NCBI GenBank assembly: GCA_963846885.1
Contig: CAWJXS010000012.1
Coordinates: forward strand, 1-64,000
DNA: 64,000 nt
From: RPQJ01 sp963846885
GTDB taxonomy: Bacteria > Pseudomonadota > Gammaproteobacteria > Steroidobacterales > Steroidobacteraceae
Direction: 5' to 3'
Part shown: one piece after another, positions 17,752-28,279 of the stretch
Layout of the letters: every line of letters begins with the position of its first letter
How positions within the stretch are numbered: position 1 is the first letter of the stretch
Translations under genes and position numbers: made by a program
The notes under the pieces: generated by a model
Seen by the model: the letters and a program-made list of their open reading frames with translations, nothing else
Database searches by the model: none
What the model was told of the DNA's origin: nothing

Positions 17752-19533
17752 CTAGCGCGGCTTCCAGACGCCTTCGCGCCGCGGGTCGGCGCCGGCTTCG
17801 AACGCCGGCGGCGTGCCCCGCACGGCCACGCCGTGCAGGCCCGATTCCTCGCCGCGCCCTGACTTGAGCGCAATGCCTTTCGTCGCGAGCTGCGCGGCCA
17901 GTTCGGGCGAGATGCGCGGCATCTCGCCATAGAAGTCGGCACCGCGCGCAATCACGTTGGGCAGGTTGATGGCGGCCTGCAGGGGCAGATCCCACGCGAG
18001 CAGGCCGACCAGCGCCTTGACGTTGTAAGCGAGGATGGCCGACCCACCGGGCGAGCCCAGGGCTGCAACGAAGGAGCCGTCATCCTTGCGCAGGACGATG
18101 ACCGGCGACATCGACGAGCGCGGGCGCTTGCCTCCCGCCACCGCATTCGCAACCGCGCGTCCCTGCTCGTCGACTGCAGTGAACGAGAAGTCGGTCAGCT
18201 GGTTGTTGAGGAAGAAGCCGCCCACGGCGCGACCCGAGCCGAACAGCGACTCGACAGACGTGGTCATGGAGACTACGTCGCCTGCATCGTCCACGACGAC
18301 GAAATGACTCGTGCCCGGCACGTCGGCCGTCGCATCGGCGCCGCTGCGCGTCAGCAGCGTGCCTGGTGGCGAACCGGCGGCCGGTGCCGTCGTCGCGGCA
18401 CGCTCGCCGATCAGGCGGGCCCGCTCGTCGAGATACCGCGCATCGAGCAGACCCTCGACCGGGACCGAGGTGTAACGCGGGTCGGCCACGTAGCGGTCAC
18501 GATCCGCGTACATCAGCCGGCTCGCTTCGGCAAACAAGAACCAGGCCTGCGGATCGGTGGGCCCGCGTGCGGCGATGTCCGTGCGTTCGAGCAAGCCGAG
18601 CAGTTCGAGCACGCCGACACCGCTCGAGGGCGGCGGCGGAACGCACACTACGTAGATGCGAAACGGCTTGCAGAGCGGCGCGGAGGAGGTGGGCTCGAAC
18701 GCTGCCATATCTGCGAGCGTGAGCGTGCCTGGGCGCGGCTCGGCTCGCGTGCGCTCGACGATCTTCGCCGCGAGCGGGCCTTCGAGCAGTGCGCGCGGCC
18801 CCTGGGCGGCGATGGTGCGCAGCGTCTCTGCATAGGCCGGGTTGCGCAGTGTGTCGCCGGCCTTGATGGTGGCGCCGTCCGCATGCGTGAACAATGCGCG
18901 CGCATCGGGCAACGTCGCCTGCGCGAACGTGCTGTTGGCGAAGCGCCCGAGCCGCTGCGGCACGATGAAGCCGTCCGCTGCCAGTCGCACGGGCTCGTCG
19001 AAGAGGTCGGCCCACGGCAGGCGACCGTGCTTCGAATGTGCCAGCCCCAGCATCGCGACGGCACCCGGCACGCCGGTCGAGCGTCCGCTGGTGACCGCGT
19101 CGCTGTACGAAAGCGGCTTGCCATCCTGGTCGAGGAACATGTCGGGCGTGGCGCCGGCAGGTGCGGTCTCGCGACCGTTGAAAGCGGTGATCGCGCCGGT
19201 CTGCGCGTCGTAGTACAGCAGGAAGGCGCCGCCACCGAGCCCCGAACTCTGCGGCTCGACCAGCCCGAGCGCCGCCTGCACGGCGACCGCGGCATCCGCG
19301 GCGCCGCCACCCGCGCGCAACACCGCAAGGCCCGCGTCCACCGCGTAGGGATGGGCCGCCGCGACTCCTGCCGTGAGCTCGATGCGCGCAGCGGCCGGCT
19401 TCGCTGTCGGCTTGGCCAGCCCGGACGAGTCCGCGGGGGCCGGCGCGTTGCGACAGCCTGCTGCGGCGCCAAGCAGCGCGAGCGTCAAGACAAGCTTTGC
19501 CGCGCGTGCGCGGACCGGATCGAGCATGGGCAT
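17752..19533 (-). CDS. ggt: Gamma-glutamyltransferase (lipoprotein)
   Basis: About 593-residue N-terminal nucleophile hydrolase that cleaves gamma-glutamyl bonds of glutathione and related peptides. A lipoprotein signal (LALLGAAAGC) indicates anchoring in the periplasm or outer membrane instead of the soluble form of E. coli. The precursor should self-cleave before the Thr in PGTSHFVVVDDAG (about residue 406), and FFLNNQLTDFS and SPGGSAILAY follow as expected. Start choice is between ATGs at 19533 and 19527; neither has a strong ribosome-binding site. It is divergent from a secreted amidohydrolase. Confidence 0.92.
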   Translation of the reverse strand: MPMLDPVRARAAKLVLTLALLGAAAGCRNAPAPADSSGLAKPTAKPAAARIELTAGVAAAHPYAVDAGLAVLRAGGGAADAAVAVQAALGLVEPQSSGLGGGAFLLYYDAQTGAITAFNGRETAPAGATPDMFLDQDGKPLSYSDAVTSGRSTGVPGAVAMLGLAHSKHGRLPWADLFDEPVRLAADGFIVPQRLGRFANSTFAQATLPDARALFTHADGATIKAGDTLRNPAYAETLRTIAAQGPRALLEGPLAAKIVERTRAEPRPGTLTLADMAAFEPTSSAPLCKPFRIYVVCVPPPPSSGVGVLELLGLLERTDIAARGPTDPQAWFLFAEASRLMYADRDRYVADPRYTSVPVEGLLDARYLDERARLIGERAATTAPAAGSPPGTLLTRSGADATADVPGTSHFVVVDDAGDVVSMTTSVESLFGSGRAVGGFFLNNQLTDFSFTAVDEQGRAVANAVAGGKRPRSSMSPVIVLRKDDGSFVAALGSPGGSAILAYNVKALVGLLAWDLPLQAAINLPNVIARGADFYGEMPRISPELAAQLATKGIALKSGRGEESGLHGVAVRGTPPAFEAGADPRREGVWKPR

Positions 19534-19606
19534 GGGTGGCGGGCGTTGGACGGTACGGGGCCTGCGACAATAGACTGTCGCACCTCCCACCGTCGAGACT
19601 CCTGCA

Positions 19607-20998
19607 TTGCCACACGCACCCGGCTCGTCCCGCGCTCAATCTCTCTTGGTTGCCACCCTGGCGGTCGTCGCCGTGGCGGCGCTCGCCATCCCCGGTCAGG
19701 CCGCTGAGCCCACGCCACCGGCTGCATCGGTTGGGCAAGGCCCGGCCCAGGCGGCGCAGCACATCGTCGTCGTGCATGCCGGCCGTCTGCTCGACCGCCC
19801 CGGCCGGCCAGCGCGCGGCCCCAGCACGGTCGTGATCCGTGACGGCCGCGTGAGCGAAGTGCGCGACGGCTTCGTCGACATCCCTGGCAGCCACAAGGTC
19901 ATCGACCAGCGCACGCGCTTCGTGCTGCCCGGCCTCATCGACAGCCACGTGCACCTCGTCTCGGACACGGGTGGACAGATGGGCCAGCTCGAGGACGTCC
20001 AGCTCGACGATGCCGAGCTTGCCTACAACGCCCTCGTGAACGCGCACAAGACGCTGCGCGCCGGCTTCACGACGGTGCGTAACCTGGGCGACGAGCACGG
20101 CGTCACGCTGGCGCTGCGCGACGCCATTCGCGCGGGCAAGGTCGTGGGCCCGAACATCGTCGATGCGGGCCGCTCGATCTCCACCACCTCCGGCCACATG
20201 GATGCCGCACTCGGCTTCCGCGAGGCGCTGCGTGACGTGTTGCACGAAGGCGAGAACCTGTGCGACAGCGTGGAATCATGCCGTCGCGCCGTGCGCGTCC
20301 AGGTGGGGCGAGGTGTGGACGTGATCAAGATCGCGACCACGGGCGGCGTCAACAGCCAGGTCGGGGCCGGCCTCGGCAAGCAGATGTTCAGCGACGAGGC
20401 GCTTGCAGTCGTGGAGACCGCGCACCTGTACGGCAAGAAGGTCGCGGTGCACGCGCACGGCAACGACGGCATCAAGGTCGCACTCGATGCCGGCGTGGAC
20501 TCGATCGAGCACGGCACCATGCTCGACGACGACACCATCGCGCTGTTCCTCAAGTCGGGCGCGTACTACGTGCCGACGCTCTCGACGGTCAACGGTTACA
20601 TCGAGCGCCTCGCGGCCAATCCCAATGCTTATTCGCCCGAAGTGCGCGCCAAGGTGGAGTGGCGCATCCGCGTGACCGGTGAGTCGCTGCGCAAGGCCGT
20701 GCCGAAGGGCGTCAAGATCGCGTTCGGCACGGACGCGGGCGTCAGCAAGCATGGGCGCAACGCGGATGAATTCGAGCTCATGGTGAAGCACGGCATGACG
20801 CCGGCGACGGCGTTGCAGGCGGCCACGGTCAACGCGGCGGACCTGCTCGGACTGCAGGCCGACGTCGGCACGCTCGAGCCCGGCAAGCGAGCCGACCTGA
20901 TCGCGGTGGACGGCGACCCGCTGGCCGACGTCACCGTGCTCAAGAACGTGCCCTTCGTGATGAAGGACGGCGTCGAGTTCAAGGACGGCAGGGACTGA
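19607..20998 (+). CDS. Secreted metal-dependent amidohydrolase (imidazolonepropionase-like)
   Basis: 463-residue amidohydrolase-superfamily enzyme with an N-terminal signal peptide (LLVATLAVVAVAALAIPGQA). Metal ligands are seen in DSHVHL (His114, His116), a Lys in DVIKIATTGG, VAVHAHGND, SIEHGT and FGTDAG. Related enzymes hydrolyse Xaa-Pro or other dipeptides and cyclic amides. The start is a TTG at 19607 with only a weak Shine-Dalgarno. A paralogue with the same layout is encoded at 22328-23635. With the gamma-glutamyltransferase next door it may take part in periplasmic peptide breakdown, but the substrate is not known. Confidence 0.9.
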   Translation: MPHAPGSSRAQSLLVATLAVVAVAALAIPGQAAEPTPPAASVGQGPAQAAQHIVVVHAGRLLDRPGRPARGPSTVVIRDGRVSEVRDGFVDIPGSHKVIDQRTRFVLPGLIDSHVHLVSDTGGQMGQLEDVQLDDAELAYNALVNAHKTLRAGFTTVRNLGDEHGVTLALRDAIRAGKVVGPNIVDAGRSISTTSGHMDAALGFREALRDVLHEGENLCDSVESCRRAVRVQVGRGVDVIKIATTGGVNSQVGAGLGKQMFSDEALAVVETAHLYGKKVAVHAHGNDGIKVALDAGVDSIEHGTMLDDDTIALFLKSGAYYVPTLSTVNGYIERLAANPNAYSPEVRAKVEWRIRVTGESLRKAVPKGVKIAFGTDAGVSKHGRNADEFELMVKHGMTPATALQAATVNAADLLGLQADVGTLEPGKRADLIAVDGDPLADVTVLKNVPFVMKDGVEFKDGRD

Positions 20999-21006
20999 TC
21001 CCGCGC

Positions 21007-21642
21007 ATGGAAGGTCGCTCCCCCTCGTTCGTGCAGCCGCTGCCGTTTTCGGTTGCGTGCGAGCGCAACAAGGGGCCGCTCCTCGAGGTATTGCAGCGTT
21101 GGCTGGGCCCGGAGGCGGGCCTGGTGCTCGAGATCGGCGCGGGCACCGGGCAGCACGCCGTGCATTTTGCACGTGGCCTGCCGCACTTGAGCTGGCAGGC
21201 CACCGAGCAGTTCGAGAACCTGTCCGCCCTGGCTGCCCGCGTCGCGCTCGAGGGGCCGTGCAACCTGCTGGCGCCACTCGAACTCGACGTCGAGCACGCC
21301 ACGTGGCCATGCGACGCGGACAGCATCGGCGCCGTCTTTACGGCCAACACGCTGCACATCGTGTCGTGGCCGCAGGTGCAGGCCTTGTTCCGGGGAGTCG
21401 GTCGCGTACTGCGGGACGACGGCTTGCTCATCGTGTACGGCCCGTTCCGCTACGGCGGACAGTTCACCTCGCACAGCAACGCTGCGTTCGACGCCGACCT
21501 GCGGCAGCGCGATCCGGCGAGCGGCATCCGCGATTTCGAGGCCGTCGATGCACTCGCGGCGGCGCAGGGCCTGCGCCTCGTCGCAGACCAGGCCATGCCT
21601 GCCAACAACCAGACACTGGTCTGGCGCCGCGCGCAGGCTTAG
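21007..21642 (+). CDS. DUF938 SAM-dependent methyltransferase-like protein
   Basis: 211-residue class I methyltransferase fold. The SAM-binding motif I is LVLEIGAGTGQHAVHFA, followed by ANTLHIVSW and an acidic post-I region. The opening LPFSVACERNKGPLLEVL and the YGPFRYGG segment are typical of DUF938 proteins. The substrate of this family is unknown. It starts eight bases after the amidohydrolase stop, so the two probably share a transcript. The protein is cytoplasmic, with no signal peptide. Confidence 0.87.
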   Translation: MEGRSPSFVQPLPFSVACERNKGPLLEVLQRWLGPEAGLVLEIGAGTGQHAVHFARGLPHLSWQATEQFENLSALAARVALEGPCNLLAPLELDVEHATWPCDADSIGAVFTANTLHIVSWPQVQALFRGVGRVLRDDGLLIVYGPFRYGGQFTSHSNAAFDADLRQRDPASGIRDFEAVDALAAAQGLRLVADQAMPANNQTLVWRRAQA

Positions 21643-21829
21643 GACCCGTGCTGGGGTGTGACTGATAGCGGCCCGCGGCAACCGCAGCGAACGGCCGGTG
21701 AGCGAGGCGAGCAGCGCGGGGTGTGCACTCGCTCCCAAAGCGGAAGCAATCGTCCCACACGAAGCTGCGAGTCGTGCACATTGACATACGCGATCTGCGC
21801 GGGGGCGCGGCGCATCGACGGTGCACTCC

Positions 21830-22243
21830 ATGGATCTCGCATACATCTTCGAAGCAGCAAAGAGCGGCAACCGCGACGCGGCCTGGCAGCTGGGCGACCT
21901 TTACCGCGAGGCGACGCGCGGCGTGAAATACAGCCCTCGAACTGCCTATCGCTGGTACGCGGAGAGCGCGCTGGCGGGCTCGGCCACCGGACAGAACAAC
22001 GTCGGGGCCGCGTACGAGAACGGCCTGGGCTGCCAACAGAGCTACGCCAAGGCTGCCAAATGGTATGGGATGGCCGCGCGGCAGGGGCTCGGCGTCGCGA
22101 TGTCGAATCTCGCGTTTCTTTATCTCTACGGATACGGCATGCGGGCCGACAAGGCCGAGGCACTGCGGTGGTTCAAGCTGGGCGCGGCGGCAGGTTGCGT
22201 GAAGTCGCAGCGCATGATCAAGACGGTGCTCGGCGAGGAGTGA
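21830..22243 (+). CDS. Sel1-repeat protein
   Basis: 137-residue protein made almost entirely of Sel1-like TPR repeats; units of the form A..WY..AA..G...A..NL...Y..G recur about every 36 residues. Such proteins act as scaffolds or regulators through protein-protein contacts. I prefer the ATG at 21830; a GTG at 21821 would add three residues. There is no signal peptide. The 187-bp gap upstream shows no clear gene. It sits between the DUF938 gene and the second amidohydrolase with no obvious functional link. Confidence 0.8.
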   Translation: MDLAYIFEAAKSGNRDAAWQLGDLYREATRGVKYSPRTAYRWYAESALAGSATGQNNVGAAYENGLGCQQSYAKAAKWYGMAARQGLGVAMSNLAFLYLYGYGMRADKAEALRWFKLGAAAGCVKSQRMIKTVLGEE

Positions 22244-22327
22244 TCCCGCCTCGCATCGACCACCCCCGGGGCTCGGGAAGCGCTTAGAATCGCGCGCTTC
22301 GCCTTCCTTCATCGCCAGGGGTTTTAG

Positions 22328-23635
<1,308 letters not shown>

Positions 23636-23667
23636 GCAAGCGCCGGGCGCGCTGCGCGGCCCGCGTC

Positions 23668-25314
23668 TCAGTAAGACGGGTCGTACATCTCCGCCCGGAT
23701 CGCACGCTCGACGTCAGCAGGGCGTTCGATCGAGGCGAGACCGTCGCGCAGCGCAATGTCCGCGACGTCGGCGGCGATGCGCGCCGAGACGTCACGCACT
23801 GCGCTCAAGGGCGGGTACAGGCTGCCCTGGTCGAGGTCGGCCTGCGTCGTGCATCGCGCCAGCGTGCGTGCAGCGGCCAGGAACATGGTGTCGGTGACGC
23901 GCGTGGCGCCGACGACGACCAGCGCCAGCCCGACGCCCGGGAAGATGTACGAGTTGTTGCCCTGGCGCGGCACGAAGTGCCGGCCGTCGGGCAGCGTCAC
24001 CGGATCGAAAGGACTGCCCGAGGCATACAGCGCGCGGCCGTCCGACCACTCATAGGCCTGCAGCGCCGTGCACTCGGCTTTCGATGTGGGGTTCGACAAC
24101 GCAAAGACGATCGGACGCTGGTTGATGCGCGACATCTCACGCACCACGTCTTCGTCGAAAGCACCCGGTGCGGCACCGACGCCGATGATCGCGGTCGGGC
24201 GCAGTGCCCGCACCGCGCCGATGAAGTCCGGTACCTGGGCGTGGGCATGCGCATACGGTCGCTTGTGTTCGGCGAGTTCGCCGCGGCCTGCAACCACCAA
24301 CCCTTTTGAATCGACCATCCAGCAACGCGCGCGTGCCGCAGCCTCATTCAGGCCTTCCTCGACCATCGCGCTCACCAGCAGGTCGGATATGCCCGTGGCG
24401 GCCTCGCCGGCCCCGAGGCACAGGAACGTCTGCTCGCGCAGCGCTATGCCGGTCACGCGCAGCGCCGACAGGATGCCGGCAACGGCCACCGCCGCCGTGC
24501 CCTGGATGTCGTCGTTGAAGCAGCTCACCCGGTCGCGATAGCGCTGCAGCAGCCGGAACGCGTTGTGATTGGCGAAGTCCTCGAACTGGACGATCACGCC
24601 GGGGAAGACGTCCTGCGTTGCGGCGATGAATTCCTCGACCAGCTCGTCGTAGGCCGCGCCGGTGAGGCGGCGCTGCCGCAAGCCGAGATAGAGCGGGTCG
24701 GCCAGCAGCGCTTCGTTGTTGGTGCCGACGTCGAGCATGATCGGCAGGCACTTCCACGGGTGCAGTCCCGCGCATGCCGTGTACAGCGAGAGCTTGCCGA
24801 TCGGGATGCCCATGCCGTTCGCACCGAGGTCGCCGAGCCCCAGGATGCGCTCGCCGTCGGTGACCACGATCATGGCCGTCTCGCGATGCGGCCAGTTGCG
24901 CATGACCTGCGCGATGCGTCCCCGGTCCTGGGCGGTGATGAAGAGCCCGCGCGGCCGCCGGTAGATGTGGCCGAACTGCTGGCAGGCCAGGCCCACCGTC
25001 GGCGTGTAGATGATGGGCATCATCGTGTCCGCGTGGTCCATGACGACGCGAAAGAAGAGTGCCTCGTTCCGGTCGAGGAGGCTCGACAACATGATGTACT
25101 TCGACAGCGGCGTCAGCAGCCGGTCGAAGTTCTCGAGCACCCGCGCAACCTGCTCTTCCTGCGTCGCGACGTGCGGGGGCAGCAGCCCGCGCAGGCCGAG
25201 CACTTCACGCTCCTGCTCGGAAAAAGCCGTGCCCTTGTTGAGCGCCGGGTCGCGCAGCAGCGCGGTGCCGCGCGGGAACCATTCAGGCAGGGGAGGCAGG
25301 GAGCGTTTTGGCAT
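23668..25314 (-). CDS. maeA: NAD-dependent malic enzyme
   Basis: 548-residue malic enzyme that decarboxylates L-malate to pyruvate with reduction of NAD. MPIIYTPTVGLACQQF holds the catalytic Tyr, FEDFANHNAFRLL the metal ligands, CFNDDIQGTAAV the signature, and FLCLGAGEAATGI the dinucleotide loop. The length fits the single-domain MaeA (SfcA) type rather than the longer MaeB fusion. It feeds pyruvate and reducing power while cells live on fatty acids or acetate-yielding substrates, in keeping with the beta-oxidation genes of this window. It appears to be a single-gene unit. Confidence 0.95.
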   Translation of the reverse strand: MPKRSLPPLPEWFPRGTALLRDPALNKGTAFSEQEREVLGLRGLLPPHVATQEEQVARVLENFDRLLTPLSKYIMLSSLLDRNEALFFRVVMDHADTMMPIIYTPTVGLACQQFGHIYRRPRGLFITAQDRGRIAQVMRNWPHRETAMIVVTDGERILGLGDLGANGMGIPIGKLSLYTACAGLHPWKCLPIMLDVGTNNEALLADPLYLGLRQRRLTGAAYDELVEEFIAATQDVFPGVIVQFEDFANHNAFRLLQRYRDRVSCFNDDIQGTAAVAVAGILSALRVTGIALREQTFLCLGAGEAATGISDLLVSAMVEEGLNEAAARARCWMVDSKGLVVAGRGELAEHKRPYAHAHAQVPDFIGAVRALRPTAIIGVGAAPGAFDEDVVREMSRINQRPIVFALSNPTSKAECTALQAYEWSDGRALYASGSPFDPVTLPDGRHFVPRQGNNSYIFPGVGLALVVVGATRVTDTMFLAAARTLARCTTQADLDQGSLYPPLSAVRDVSARIAADVADIALRDGLASIERPADVERAIRAEMYDPSY

Positions 25315-25396
25315 CGGCGTGTCCGAGGAGCAGACACGCGGATGCTAGTGGGCGCTGCGCGCCCGTCAACGCGGGGAAGTCCTTAGGCGCAGGGCC

Positions 25397-25873
25397 TCAG
25401 GACGGTGTCTTCATCTGCGACTGGCAGTAGTTCTGCAGGCCGACACGGTCGACCAGCTCCAGCTGCGTCTCGAGGAAGTCGATGTGTTCTTCCTCGGATT
25501 CGAGGATGTCCGCCAGCAGCTCGCGGCTCACGTAATCGCCCACCTTCTCGCAGTGTGCGATCGCGGCCTTGAGGTCCGGATGCGCGATGTGCTCGAGCTT
25601 CAGGTCGCAGTCGAGCACTTCGCGGACGTCCTCGCCGATCATCAGCTTGCCGAGGCTCTGCAGGTTGGGCAGGCCCTCGAGGAACAGGATGCGCTCGATG
25701 AGCTTGTCGGCGTGCTTCATCTCGTCGATCGACTCGTGGTGAGTGTAATCGCCGAGCTTGTCGAGACCCCAGTTCTTCAGCATTCGCGCATGCAGGAAGT
25801 ACTGGTTGATGGCAGTGAGTTCGTTCTTGAGGATCTTGTTGAGATGCGCGATGACTTCGACGTCGCCCTTCAT
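25397..25873 (-). CDS. bfr: Bacterioferritin
   Basis: 158-residue iron-storage ferritin that forms a 24-mer shell with heme between subunits. All ferroxidase ligands sit at the standard positions (Glu18, Glu51, His54, Glu94, Glu127, His130), and Met52 is the heme ligand. It lies 51 bp downstream of the bacterioferritin-associated ferredoxin gene on the same strand. The arrangement lets Bfd draw electrons to release iron from Bfr. A Fur-like box precedes the pair. Confidence 0.97.
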   Translation of the reverse strand: MKGDVEVIAHLNKILKNELTAINQYFLHARMLKNWGLDKLGDYTHHESIDEMKHADKLIERILFLEGLPNLQSLGKLMIGEDVREVLDCDLKLEHIAHPDLKAAIAHCEKVGDYVSRELLADILESEEEHIDFLETQLELVDRVGLQNYCQSQMKTPS

Positions 25874-25924
25874 TAAATTGACTCCGCGGCAGGCTTGGGG
25901 ACGCCGCGAGGGCGGCGTTTGGAT

Positions 25925-26119
25925 TCAGGAAGCCTGCGGTGCCGGGGCGCGGGAATCAAGCTTTTCGGAGTCGAGCATCCCGCGTGCGCAGGGCTCGCAG
26001 GCCCCGCAGCAGGTGGCCACGCCGGTGCAGGACTGCAGTTGCTCGAACGAGCGCGCGCCTTCCTGGATGGCCTGTTGCAGGCGGTTTTCCGATATGCCGT
26101 GGCAGAGACAGACGTACAT
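25925..26119 (-). CDS. bfd: Bacterioferritin-associated ferredoxin
   Basis: 64-residue [2Fe-2S] protein that docks on bacterioferritin and passes electrons for iron mobilisation. Cluster cysteines are in MYVCLCHG (Cys4, Cys6) and in ATCCGACEPC (Cys38 and Cys41), the spacing of known Bfd. I start at the MYVC methionine at 26119; upstream in-frame starts would add an unrelated tail and run toward the operator. Iron-starvation control is likely from the Fur-like box 51 bp upstream. Confidence 0.93.
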   Translation of the reverse strand: MYVCLCHGISENRLQQAIQEGARSFEQLQSCTGVATCCGACEPCARGMLDSEKLDSRAPAPQAS

Positions 26120-26169
26120 CAGCCGGTACCTCTTTGACGCTTGAATCCTAGAGCAGGATCGGACTGAAT

Positions 26170-26188
26170 GCAAATGATTCGCATTTAG
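26170..26188. promoter_or_regulatory. Fur box upstream of bfd-bfr
   Basis: GCAAATGATTCGCATTTAG resembles the 19-bp ferric-uptake-regulator consensus (AATGATAATCATT type), with near-symmetric halves GCAAATGA and TTCGCATTT. It lies 51-69 bp before the bfd start, in an AT-rich gap, and about 150 bp before the divergent small membrane-protein gene. This predicts iron-dependent repression of bfd. Expression of bfr may be partly uncoupled by its own promoter. Confidence 0.75.
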
Positions 26189-26338
26189 GTAATTTCCGTA
26201 ATGACCCCGTCGAACTCCGCAATCGATCTGCGCCTGCGCGTGCCACGGGCGGCACGCAGGACCGGGTGTCGCTCCTGGCCATTTCGGGCGTGGCGCGGGC
26301 GCCGCGCGTCTTTGCCTGTGCCGACGTTACACTTGCGG

Positions 26339-26676
26339 ATGAACGACCAGAGCACGGGTCGGCCTCCCGGATTCGAGAACGACGACGATACGACAAGCGG
26401 CGCGTGCAGGGCGTGCAGCGCGCGTTCATGGATCGTGCCCGTCGCGCCGTCGAGCACGAGCAGGCGCCCACCCCGCGACGCGTCGGTCACCGGGTCGTGG
26501 CGTTCGTAGCCGCCCTCGCCCTGACGTTTACCATCGTCTTCGTGTTCGACGCGTTCCTCTCGAGCATGCAGAAGGTCATGCGCATGATCGATGAGCAGGA
26601 AGAACGCCAGCAGCAGGAAGAAATCGAGCGCAAGAAAAAGGAACCGATACCGGCCTACGTCGTGCCTGCGGACTGA
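26339..26676 (+). CDS. Small single-pass membrane protein, hypothetical (probable frameshift)
   Basis: I do not recognise a family. The ATG at 26339 opens MNDQSTGRPPGFENDDDTTS; near 26395-26402 the plausible protein moves to another frame, reading RVQGVQRAFMDRARR and then a transmembrane helix (VVAFVAALALTFTIVFVF) and a charged, Glu/Lys-rich tail ending PIPAYVVPAD. One missing base would join the two parts into about 112 residues. Alternatively translation starts at the ATG at 26428 and the protein has 82 residues. TTACACTT just before the first ATG could be a -10 element with almost no leader. Its end overlaps the convergent permease by 22 bp. Confidence 0.5.
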
Positions 26677-27965
26677 GCGGCACGGCGTCGCTGCCGCCGC
26701 CAGTGGATGGCGAGAGCAAGCAGCCACACCGCGCCGAACGCGATCACTTCCTTGAGGGTGGCCGTCTGGAAGGCGACCCACGCGATCAGCAGGCACGTGG
26801 TCACGGGCACGAACGGGCCGCCGGGCAGGCGCAGCGGCTCGCGCTCGGTGCGCACGTCGAGGTGCCGCAGGCGCAGCACGGCAAGTGCCACGAGCGCATA
26901 GACGCACAGCACGGCAAGGCTCGCGAGCACCATCAGCTGCGTAAAGGTGCCGCTCGCAGACACCGCCAGCACGAGCACGCCAAAAGTCATGATCGCCGCG
27001 TGCGGCGTATGCCGCGTGGGATGCACCGCTGCGAGCCAGCCAGGCAGCGTTCCGTCGCGTGCCATCGCGTACAACGTGCGGGGCGCCGCCAGGACGGCGC
27101 CCGTGGTCCAGCCGAACATCGAGATGGTCGCGCCTGCCAGCAGCACCGACGCGCCCAGCTGCCCCGAGAACGTGCGTGCAGCGCTCGCGAGCGGCGCCAC
27201 CGTATCCTCGGCCAGTGCCGGCCCCAGCAGTCCCGTCGCGACTGCCTGCACCGTGAGATACAGCACTGTCGCGATGGCCAGCGCGAGCAGCGTGGCGAGC
27301 GGCACCGTACGGGCCGCGTCGCGCACCTCGCCGGTCGGCATCAGCGCCGATTCGACGCCGATGAAGGCGAAGATCAGCATGCCGGTGGTCGTCGCGAGGA
27401 CGGCCGGTGCGGGCAGTTCGTCGATGACGAGGTGCGAGGGCGTCATGAACCACACGCCTGCCAGTACGAAAAACAACAGGGGAACGAGCTTCGCGACCGT
27501 CGACCATTCGACGATGCGCGCGCCGAGCCGCACGCCGCGCACGTTGGCAGCGACCAGCGCGAGCACCAGCGACGCCGTGAGCACGAACGGCCAGGCCGCG
27601 TGCTGCAGGCCGAACAGGCGCGCTGCGGTCTGGCCGAGCAGGGCGACGATCGCGCCGCCGGAGGCGATCTGCGCGATATTGAGCAGGATGCCGGAGACCA
27701 GCCCGAAATACGGTCCCAGGCCGGTCTCGATGTAGGCATACGGGCCGCCGGTCGCGGTGACGCGGCTCCCGGCCTCGGCGAAATTCAGCACCACGAACGC
27801 CATGATGACGGCGCAGGCCAGGTAGGCGAGCGGCGCGGCCGTACCCAGCTGCGCGGCGGCGATGGCGGGCACGACGAAGATGCCGCTGCCGACCGTGTAA
27901 TTCACGATGTGCGCGGTGAGCTGGCGCAGTCCGACTGCGCGCACCAGTTGCCGGTCGGGATTCAT
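26655..27965 (-). CDS. APC-family amino acid permease
   Basis: 436-residue inner-membrane transporter with about 12 hydrophobic segments. The APC signature begins at helix 1 (NYTVGSGIFVVPAIAAAQLG) and continues in ATGGPYAYIETGLG and FAFIGVESA. Such permeases take up amino acids by exchange or proton symport. The start at 27965 has CGCAGGGG upstream; a longer in-frame form to 28112 would add a non-homologous leader. There is no clear operon partner. The substrate is not predictable from sequence. Confidence 0.9.
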   Translation of the reverse strand: MNPDRQLVRAVGLRQLTAHIVNYTVGSGIFVVPAIAAAQLGTAAPLAYLACAVIMAFVVLNFAEAGSRVTATGGPYAYIETGLGPYFGLVSGILLNIAQIASGGAIVALLGQTAARLFGLQHAAWPFVLTASLVLALVAANVRGVRLGARIVEWSTVAKLVPLLFFVLAGVWFMTPSHLVIDELPAPAVLATTTGMLIFAFIGVESALMPTGEVRDAARTVPLATLLALAIATVLYLTVQAVATGLLGPALAEDTVAPLASAARTFSGQLGASVLLAGATISMFGWTTGAVLAAPRTLYAMARDGTLPGWLAAVHPTRHTPHAAIMTFGVLVLAVSASGTFTQLMVLASLAVLCVYALVALAVLRLRHLDVRTEREPLRLPGGPFVPVTTCLLIAWVAFQTATLKEVIAFGAVWLLALAIHWRRQRRRAAQSAGTT

Positions 27966-28279
27966 GCGGGCCCCTGCGTCAGAACGAACACTGCGGATCG
28001 TCGTCGTCACCGAATTCGGCGCCCGCGCGAGCGCCACCCATTGCGCGGTGGTCAGCGTGGCCGGCCGGAAGGGTGCCGGCCGCACGATGCGCAGGCTCCG
28101 TTCGGTCGCCACGACCAGGCCGCAGTCTGCGGGAATCTCGGCCGGCGCGGGTAATTACGCGTCAGACCGGTTGGACGAGGGGTTGGCGGGGGCCGGGGAG
28201 GGCTTGCGCTTCATGCGTAGCGGCGCGTGGCGGTGGGCTGTGCTACAAGGCCGCACTTTATCCAAAAGAAAGACCCGTG
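27966..28279. other. Gene-free gap between permease and acyltransferase
   Basis: This 314-bp stretch separates divergent genes. Reading frames through it have no recognisable protein features and look like products of high GC. It must carry both promoters; I cannot place a confident -35/-10 pair. TAATTACG near 28152 is the most AT-rich spot. Confidence 0.5.
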
